From the IMG/VR virus record IMGVR_UViG_3300045020_000106, positions 1 through 64,000 of that record: a stretch of 64,000 bases of DNA. The stretch is one strand, 5' to 3'. The stretch comes from a virus. The position numbers and the translations under genes are program-made. This document shows positions 57,777 to 64,000 of the stretch, one piece after another. Positions within the stretch are counted from its first letter, which is position 1, and each line of letters starts with the position of its first letter. The notes under the pieces are model-generated. The model searched no databases, was not told the origin of the DNA, and saw only the letters and a program-made list of their open reading frames with translations.

Positions 57777-59382
57777 CGAATATAAAACCGGTCTCGACGA
57801 TCAGGACGAACTCAGTCAATTTCCCAGCGCTTCCTCGCCCCTGACGGCGATGGGGATTGATCCAGATGAAGTCGCCAAAAATCCTGACACTCTGAATAAG
57901 TTGAGTGGCGTGTATCCACTGGCGTATAACGCCCCGAAGCAGACCGAATCCCCAGACAAGCAACAGGCGGGCATGGCTGGCGGAGCGGGCGCCACTCCTA
58001 CGACTGATCCAACCGAAACTCCTGAGTCCTATGGCGTGGAAGGGTTGGGGATGCTGAAGAAGAACCTCGAATCCGCCACGGAAGCGGCCAATGAAGTTCC
58101 CACCAAAGAGCCGGATAAGATTGCCCAACTCACCACCGAGCGCGAGAAGTTAGCCAAACCGGCACAACGCTTCGACCCCACAACAGGCAAGCAGCTTACT
58201 CAGACCCAAGAGTATGACCCCGACAAAGGGCAGATGGTCACCATCAACCCCAAGGAAGGGACTGGCGGGAAGGTATGGCGCGGGATTCGTGGAGGACTGC
58301 AAGGTCTGGCGATCGGCGGAATTCCGGGCGCGGTCACCGGCGCGCTGTCTCCTGAAAAAGTTGGCGGCACAGCCTACAGCGCCCCAAGCAAAGCCTACCA
58401 GAAGGGTGAAGAACGCCGCGAACAAGCTTTGGGCGCCACAGATGAAGAATTGAAACAGGCAAGAGAAAGCTGGAAACAAGCGGTCGACGCTTCGAAAGCG
58501 AAAGCGGGAGAGTATCGTTCAAACGCAGCAATCGGGAAAGATATCACTACTGGCGCAACAGGGTTAATCAATGCGGAGAACAAACCCGCACCCGAGGACA
58601 AAGCCCAACTCTCGCAAAAACTATGGGAACAACGCCGTCAGCAACTAACGGACCCCTCTCTCGCGAAACTCTCTCCACTGCAAAAAGCACTTTATATGGC
58701 GAATGGGAAAGTCCCTGACCCACGGGAACCCAATGAAGCCGATGTGCAGGCCGCAAATATGGCGAGGGCTCTGACGATCTGGAAAGGGAGTCATGGAGGG
58801 AAATCCCCGGCTACCGTGGAAGAGTTTAACGAGGTCATGCAATCGGCGAAAGGCGAACTTGGAAAAGGGAAGGCTGCGGGCCAGCCTACCCCGCAGCAGT
58901 CCAAAGCCATCTCGGACAAGAAGGCTGCGGCCATTGAGAAAGCTAATCGAGACTTCGCCAACGCCGACGGTGGAAAAGATGCGCTGGCGGAGTATCAACG
59001 CCAACTGCAGGAAGCGCAAAACGCTTACGAAGAAGACATTGGCGACATGGGCCAAGGAACCACACACCAAGTCGTTACCGTGGATAACAAGGGGCAAGTT
59101 ACATGGACGCCGCAAGCAACTCCAGCACCACAGGCACCAGTGGGCGGTCCATCCCCGCAGGTCGCACAGCCTGCGACTCCACAACCGACGACCCCCCAAC
59201 CCACACAACCGCAGCAACCACCACGCAAGAATCAACCACTGGTTAAGCCGGGGAGTGAAATCAGTTTTGATGGGAAACCCACAAAAGTCACTGAAGTTCG
59301 GCGGAATCCTCAGACCGACGAGTACGCCTATAACATCGGCGGAAAGTGGTATACCGACAAAGAGATGAAACCCTCCAAGTAA
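57769..59382 (+). CDS. Ejection-type internal virion protein, 537 aa
   Basis: GTG start overlapping the previous gene. Mostly polar, Lys/Glu/Gln/Pro-rich, with one hydrophobic Gly-rich segment (GLQGLAIGGIPGAVTGALS) near residue 180 that could insert in a membrane. Long helices (DKKAAAIEKANRDFANADGG) and a Pro/Gln linker precede a small C-terminal domain (PTKVTEVRRNPQTDEYAYNI). Matches the general character of podovirus DNA-ejection proteins. Function inferred from place and composition. Confidence 0.6.
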   Translation: MANEYKTGLDDQDELSQFPSASSPLTAMGIDPDEVAKNPDTLNKLSGVYPLAYNAPKQTESPDKQQAGMAGGAGATPTTDPTETPESYGVEGLGMLKKNLESATEAANEVPTKEPDKIAQLTTEREKLAKPAQRFDPTTGKQLTQTQEYDPDKGQMVTINPKEGTGGKVWRGIRGGLQGLAIGGIPGAVTGALSPEKVGGTAYSAPSKAYQKGEERREQALGATDEELKQARESWKQAVDASKAKAGEYRSNAAIGKDITTGATGLINAENKPAPEDKAQLSQKLWEQRRQQLTDPSLAKLSPLQKALYMANGKVPDPREPNEADVQAANMARALTIWKGSHGGKSPATVEEFNEVMQSAKGELGKGKAAGQPTPQQSKAISDKKAAAIEKANRDFANADGGKDALAEYQRQLQEAQNAYEEDIGDMGQGTTHQVVTVDNKGQVTWTPQATPAPQAPVGGPSPQVAQPATPQPTTPQPTQPQQPPRKNQPLVKPGSEISFDGKPTKVTEVRRNPQTDEYAYNIGGKWYTDKEMKPSK

Positions 59383-59385
59383 TCC

Positions 59386-62300
59386 ATGCCCACCGTTGCC
59401 GAGCCGGACACTACCGATGAATCCGTCAGCGTCCGGAGTGCGCCTCCGTCTGGATTTACGGAGTCCCTATCAGCATCTGAGACCGGCGACCGCAGCAAAC
59501 CTCCCACTGGCTTCAGTGAAGTCCACGATGCCTCCGCTCCGCCTCCAGGCTTTACCGAAGATGTAGGGGCGCAACAGAACGTCGATCAGGCGCTCGCAGG
59601 CGCACCCAAGCCACAGGTAAACATGCAACCCGTGGCTGTGACATCGGGCCGTCCCGTGGGTAGTCCCGCAGCTGTGGCACCCGCTCCCGGAACGGAACTG
59701 GAGCATTTTGGTGCGCTCGTGCCGCAAGCCGCTGTCCCGGCCCTGCAGTCCATTCAGACACATGTCAATGAGCCTCTGAATAAAGCCGCGCAGGCTGGCG
59801 CGGAATTTGGCAAAGAGGTTGGTCAAGAAGCCGTCACCGGAGCGACGATTCTTTCGCACCCCGCAGAATCGCTCAGCGCGGCCCTGTCATCGCCTTACGG
59901 ACCAAAGCCAGCCACAGAAACGCCAGAGCAGACCGCCCAGCGCGAGCACCCGGTAGCAATGGTAATTGCGAGTGGCGTGGGTGAAGCAGCTGGCGGCGCT
60001 GCGGCCGATCCGCGCAACTGGCCCTTCTTTGCTTCTGGCGGAGCCCGCCCGGTCCTGCAGAAAATCATCAGCTTAGGGTTCAGCGGCATGATGGCCAAAG
60101 ATGCCACGGACGCCGCTGTCGACCTGCACGCCAATTGGGATAAATACACACCACAGCAACGTGCGGAGATTGCGGCGAAGGGCGGCATTTCCGGCGTGAT
60201 GGCGGCGATGGGTGCCTATCACGCGGCCACATCCAAGCTTCCGCCTCCAGCCCCACTCCGCCCCGAGCCGGAAAGCCTTACGGCGCTTCATAACGAAGCG
60301 CGAGACATCGTCAACTCGGCTGGACTGGAATATCCCTACAACCCGACGCCGGAAGATCTGAAAACAAGCTATCGCCAATTCCAGGCGCGTGCCGCGAACG
60401 CCGCGGAAGCCGATCAGCCAGCGATGAAGGAAAAGGCCAATCGACTCCAGGAAATCTATGACAAGTTGAGCAAGGGAGCGCCAACCGAGAAGCCAGTTCA
60501 TCACACATCGAACGACGTTAAGGCTCTGCGAGAAAGCGCCGAAGCACAATCCGGCAAGATTGGCGATGCCGTCGCGAAAGCCGCGGAACCCGTAGAGGGC
60601 GCAAAAGTCGAAGCCGTCCGCGATGCGAAAGACTCCGACCGGATCGAAGATAAAGCCAAACGGCAGAACGTGCAACCCTCACAGATCGGGGATATTGCCG
60701 GCGCCAAGGTCTCGGTCCCAGATCAGGAAGCGGCGAATGAAGTCCTGAAAAATCTGCACCAAGAAATGCCGGTGGAATCGGCAAATGGGACGGTTACGGG
60801 TGAGCCGCAGAATAACGCCGTGCGGCAGACGCAGGCCATTGTCGACACCGAGGCACCACCAGAGGAGCCGATAAAGCATGCTGAGATCATGTTGCAGACC
60901 CCAGAGATGCACGCCGCAACCGATCGCACCCACGACCAATATCGCGAGGCGCAAGAACTTCGTGCTCAGGGTAAAGAAGCCGAAGCCCAGGCCATCGAGT
61001 CTGAAATTGCAAAGACACACGAAGCGGCAGAGCAAGCCGCTAGATCACGCCAAGGAGAATCCGATGCCCTTTCGCAGCGAGGCCCAGCAACGGTTCATGG
61101 AGGCGCACAAAAAGAAAATGGCGCGTCAGGGCGTGAACCTGAAAGAGTGGGAGCAGGCAACGGACTTCAAGAAACTCCCACCCCGAGCGCCCAAGCCGCC
61201 GAAAAAGAAAAGCTCCCCGACCACCTAGGAGATAAACGCGTTCAGGTGAAAGACGCGAAAACCGGGGAATGGAAAGATGGAACGGTAATCGCCGATGTCA
61301 TGCGCTCCGGGCCGACGACGCGCGGCGAAGCAACCCTACGAAAACTTCGCGGGCAATTTGATGATGGTGGAAGATTCGATGTAGGCCCAGAGAGTATCCG
61401 CCTTCCCCAAAGTAAGCGGGTAGGCGTCGACTTCGATGGAACGCTGGTCAAAGAAAATGCCGACGGTTCAATAGGCGAACCAATCCCAGAGCGTATTGCC
61501 AGTCTGAAGCAAAGAATTGCGGCAGGGGATGATGTCATCATCGAAAGCCACAGAGCAAAAGACCCGCAGCAAATCGCGAATATTCAAGAGGTACTGATCT
61601 CCCAAGGCCTTCCAAGGCTCCCCGTCACTGCAAAGAAAACAGCCGCCGGAGAATTGATTGACGACAAGCAGGGGAAGACACCGGGAGTCGATGTCGACCG
61701 TGTAGCCACAAATGCGAATGCTCCACTCCCAGATAAACCCTTTGCCCTCTCAGAGCATGAAAAAGAACTCTCCAAACCCTATGGTCCTCCCAAAGCAGAT
61801 TTTGGAGGAAGAGTCCCGGATGAATCGTTAGGACTCAATCCGAATCCGGCAGAAGATTTCGGCAACAAAGCCCGCGCCGAAGTGGAGCGGAGAATGGGCG
61901 GAGCCTTACCACGAGGAGCCACAGAGCGGCGCGTAGAACCCCAGACCGACGATGAGAAACTAAAAGCCGCTTTCGCCGGATCACGTAGTGTAGGGAACAA
62001 AGAAGGGGGCTTATTCACTCAAGCAAAGTCTGAGTTATTCCCTGGTAAGCGGGAGTTATCCAATGACGAAATTGCGAAAGTTGAGACGCGCGCGCGCGAA
62101 CTCAGCTCACAAAAGACAGCAACGTCTGAAAAGACGAGTCAACCTGTGGGAGGTTCTGATGCTGGAAAAGAGCGTGGGAGTCCAGCCAAGGAAACGCGCA
62201 AAGAAGTAGCTCCCGGCAAAGTCGGAGAGATGAAAGTATCCGACCTTCGAGTCGCACCGAATAAGTTCCAGTATAAGTTAGGCACGGATGCCGCTGGCAC

Positions 62301-64000
62301 TTCCACTCTTCTCAAGGAAGCCAGGGCGTTTAATCCCGATCTCGCAGGGACAATATCGGTATGGAAAGACCCATCCGACGGCAAGACCTATGTCGTGAAC
62401 GGCCACCATCGCTATGAGCTGGCAGTTCGTAAAGGACAAGATGAAATCGCCGTAAGGCATGTCGTTGCCGATGACGCGGAAACTGCGCGAGCGATTGGAG
62501 CGATGCAGAATATCGCCGAAGGCCGCGGCACTGCGGTGGATGCTGCAAAGTTCTTACGCGATTCCGGCATGACACTCGCAGACTTTCAGGCAAAGGGTAT
62601 TTCATTGGGCGAGGCCACGGCGGCGAAAGGCCTGGCGCTCGCCAATCTTGACGATTCGCTTTTCAATAAAGTAGTACAGGGCGATCTGCGCGAAGGCCGC
62701 GCGGTCGCCATCGGTGAAGCGACGAAAGACCCGGCAGAGCAGAAAGCTATTCTCTCGCTGGTGGAAAAGAAAGAATCGCGAGGCACAAGAGTCAGCGACG
62801 ACACGCTCTCGGAACTCATTCGCTTGGTCAAGGGAAGCGAACAGACTACCGAGACCACGCAAAACCTATTCGGAACGCAGGAGATTAGTCGCTCGCTGGC
62901 ACTGGAGAAAGCAGAAATATCCGCGCACATCAAGCAGCAATTGGCAAAGGATAAGAAACTGTTCGGCTTTGTCGCCAAGGCGGATCGCGCAACCGAGTTG
63001 GAACGCGGCGGCAACAAGATTGATGTAGGCAAATCGAAGGAAATTTCTACTGGCGCGGCTCAGGCCGAAGAGGTTTATAATAAGCTTAGTGAGCGCGGAG
63101 GTCCGATTGCATCCATCCTCGACGAAAGCGCCAGAAAACTCGCAGAGGGTGACAGCCCCGCGACCGTTAAATCGGAAGCCTACACCCGCGTCCGCTCCGA
63201 AATATCCAAAACTCTCGGGCCACCAGAAGGAACAAGTGCTGGACGATCTGAAGAAGCACGCGAAGAAAACCTAGAACCTACCCTCCCCGGCATGGAGCAC
63301 GTTCCCACCGAACGCGCCGAAGCCAACGCGGAGCATCAAGGCAAAGAACTCACCGAAAAACTCACTGAGCCGCCCAAGTCCATCGAAGCCAAAGCGGGCG
63401 AGATTGAGCAAAAATCCCCGCTATTCCGCGACACGGAAGCCAACCCACAGAAAGGCTTATTCGGCTCCGATCTTCTCTCCGGGGAATCTGGCAGCTTTGA
63501 ACCAGGCAAGGTAGGCGAAGCGGCAAAGGCAGTCGGCGATTATATCGGTGGCGTCCGTCACAGCACAGAGATCGCTCGTGATCTTCAGCGCAGCCTTGAA
63601 ACCTTAGATACACAAAAACAGGCGGACATCCTCGAAGGCATCAACGTGATGAAGGTAATGAAGTCGGCAGGATTAAAGCATGCCGACGATGAAGCCATCT
63701 ACCATCACCTCGAAGATCCGAATGCCAAGCTTTCAGACGATCAGCAGAAGTGGCTCGACGATATCGTTACGCCGCTCCAGAAAATGAACACGGAGTTTTA
63801 TGAGGAATTAAAAAAGGGCGGGGTGCCCATCGAGAACTATGTACATCGAGTCGTGCAGGGGAAGGGCGGGGTTCTCGACCGCATTGCGCAAGGGGCGAAG
63901 GCAATGGGCTCACGCGCAACCCTCTCGAAATCCGCGCCGCAAACCAAGCAGCGTACCTATATGGCGCTGGATAATGACAAAGGTGAACGCCAGGTAGTCT
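59386..64000 (+). CDS. Giant polyvalent-type injected protein (3' end beyond window)
   Basis: Open for 1538 codons to the window edge, starting MPTVAEPDTTDESVSVRSAP 3 nt after the previous stop. In order: a disordered, Ala/Pro/Thr-rich N-terminus with two hydrophobic Gly/Ala stretches; coiled coils (residues 290-600); a disordered stretch (560-615) where another gene is nested. An HAD-like motif VGVDFDGTLVKE (Asp682/Asp684) comes next. Then a DdrB/ParB-like domain (residues about 945-1100) with YVVNGHHRYELAV (NGHHR from residue 1005) and NIAEGRGTAVDAAKFL, and finally a long helical region. Giant multi-domain proteins with ParB-like cores are called polyvalent proteins. They are thought to be injected with phage DNA to counter host defences. 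Confidence 0.75.
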   Translation, partial: MPTVAEPDTTDESVSVRSAPPSGFTESLSASETGDRSKPPTGFSEVHDASAPPPGFTEDVGAQQNVDQALAGAPKPQVNMQPVAVTSGRPVGSPAAVAPAPGTELEHFGALVPQAAVPALQSIQTHVNEPLNKAAQAGAEFGKEVGQEAVTGATILSHPAESLSAALSSPYGPKPATETPEQTAQREHPVAMVIASGVGEAAGGAAADPRNWPFFASGGARPVLQKIISLGFSGMMAKDATDAAVDLHANWDKYTPQQRAEIAAKGGISGVMAAMGAYHAATSKLPPPAPLRPEPESLTALHNEARDIVNSAGLEYPYNPTPEDLKTSYRQFQARAANAAEADQPAMKEKANRLQEIYDKLSKGAPTEKPVHHTSNDVKALRESAEAQSGKIGDAVAKAAEPVEGAKVEAVRDAKDSDRIEDKAKRQNVQPSQIGDIAGAKVSVPDQEAANEVLKNLHQEMPVESANGTVTGEPQNNAVRQTQAIVDTEAPPEEPIKHAEIMLQTPEMHAATDRTHDQYREAQELRAQGKEAEAQAIESEIAKTHEAAEQAARSRQGESDALSQRGPATVHGGAQKENGASGREPERVGAGNGLQETPTPSAQAAEKEKLPDHLGDKRVQVKDAKTGEWKDGTVIADVMRSGPTTRGEATLRKLRGQFDDGGRFDVGPESIRLPQSKRVGVDFDGTLVKENADGSIGEPIPERIASLKQRIAAGDDVIIESHRAKDPQQIANIQEVLISQGLPRLPVTAKKTAAGELIDDKQGKTPGVDVDRVATNANAPLPDKPFALSEHEKELSKPYGPPKADFGGRVPDESLGLNPNPAEDFGNKARAEVERRMGGALPRGATERRVEPQTDDEKLKAAFAGSRSVGNKEGGLFTQAKSELFPGKRELSNDEIAKVETRARELSSQKTATSEKTSQPVGGSDAGKERGSPAKETRKEVAPGKVGEMKVSDLRVAPNKFQYKLGTDAAGTSTLLKEARAFNPDLAGTISVWKDPSDGKTYVVNGHHRYELAVRKGQDEIAVRHVVADDAETARAIGAMQNIAEGRGTAVDAAKFLRDSGMTLADFQAKGISLGEATAAKGLALANLDDSLFNKVVQGDLREGRAVAIGEATKDPAEQKAILSLVEKKESRGTRVSDDTLSELIRLVKGSEQTTETTQNLFGTQEISRSLALEKAEISAHIKQQLAKDKKLFGFVAKADRATELERGGNKIDVGKSKEISTGAAQAEEVYNKLSERGGPIASILDESARKLAEGDSPATVKSEAYTRVRSEISKTLGPPEGTSAGRSEEAREENLEPTLPGMEHVPTERAEANAEHQGKELTEKLTEPPKSIEAKAGEIEQKSPLFRDTEANPQKGLFGSDLLSGESGSFEPGKVGEAAKAVGDYIGGVRHSTEIARDLQRSLETLDTQKQADILEGINVMKVMKSAGLKHADDEAIYHHLEDPNAKLSDDQQKWLDDIVTPLQKMNTEFYEELKKGGVPIENYVHRVVQGKGGVLDRIAQGAKAMGSRATLSKSAPQTKQRTYMALDNDKGERQVV
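61064..61228 (+). CDS. Nested small gene, frame +1 inside the giant ORF
   Basis: 54 aa, MPFRSEAQQRFMEAHKKKMA then ARQGVNLKEWEQATDFKKLP, Lys/Pro-rich end. The ATG is preceded by CCAAGGAGAATCCG, an excellent ribosome site at ideal spacing, inside a frame that also codes for the giant protein. The start P-F-[RK]-S-E-A-Q-[RQ]-R-[FY]-M is typical of a family of short basic phage/prophage proteins. The host frame here is disordered and tolerant of overlap. Two real overlapping genes is the most economical reading. Confidence 0.75.
   Translation: MPFRSEAQQRFMEAHKKKMARQGVNLKEWEQATDFKKLPPRAPKPPKKKSSPTT

Noticed and set aside
1-64000. CRISPR arrays, insertion sequences, integrase or large direct repeats
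   Set aside because: No spaced repeat series, no transposase or integrase motif and no long direct repeat was seen by reading; only short ribosome-site repeats were found.

Overview
The window is one end-to-end stretch of a double-stranded DNA tailed-phage genome (Caudoviricetes). Short genes are packed with start/stop overlaps, there is a replication/recombination block, and a complete head module runs portal - scaffold - major capsid - head-completion - large tail and ejection proteins. No integrase, terminase, DNA polymerase, CRISPR array or convincing tRNA was found. The missing hallmark genes presumably lie outside the window. Order and content (very large portal, no tape measure or tail tube, ejection-type proteins after the tail proteins) suggest podovirus morphology. 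Signal peptides ending in A-x-A/Q, as in Acidobacteriota secretomes, hint at an acidobacterial host. That host call is inference only.

Layout. (1) 1-7.0 kb, leftward: about 18 small early/accessory genes, including a truncated HEXXH metallopeptidase, a secreted Cys-rich protein, a Fis-type helix-turn-helix protein, an ASCH-type protein and a conserved phage protein interrupted by an apparent frameshift. (2) 7.0-16 kb, rightward: an HNH/replication-initiator-like protein behind a hairpin, a second replication protein, a beta-class DNA methyltransferase, an HNH nuclease, a ribbon-helix-helix regulator that looks leaderless, tiny membrane and zinc proteins, a RecA/Sak4-like ATPase with an SSB-like tip, a VRR-NUC nuclease and a KTSC protein. 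(3) 16-25 kb: membrane protein, zinc/HTH proteins, a possible Acb2-like cyclic-nucleotide sponge flanked by structured intergenic RNA, a cysteine-peptidase-like protein, and a phage GroES-GroEL pair in which GroES has an optional membrane-anchor extension. (4) 25-41 kb: a host-surface and lysis region. It holds a 1586-aa tailspike-like pectate-lyase/beta-helix protein and three more beta-rich proteins, all with Sec signal peptides, plus a glycosyltransferase, a papain-like protease, a holin-like protein, a DUF2778/Tlde1-like peptidoglycan enzyme and an outer-membrane-protein-like product. (5) 41-59 kb: portal (with inserted zinc ribbon), scaffold, major capsid, a homing HNH gene, head-completion proteins, a 1168-aa tail protein and two ejection proteins. 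(6) 59.4 kb to the right edge: a giant (>1538 aa) polyvalent-type protein with HAD-like and ParB-like domains, which carries a well-signalled 54-aa gene nested in another frame.

How it fits together. The leftward and rightward early operons diverge at about 7.05 kb. GroEL/ES probably folds the capsid or the very large virion proteins. The 25-40 kb block would serve recognition and modification of the cell surface and lysis. The giant right-edge protein is probably injected with the genome. The most unusual signals are the nested gene in the giant ORF, the set of signal-peptide-bearing appendage proteins, the dual-start GroES, and the structured RNA around the Acb2-like gene.
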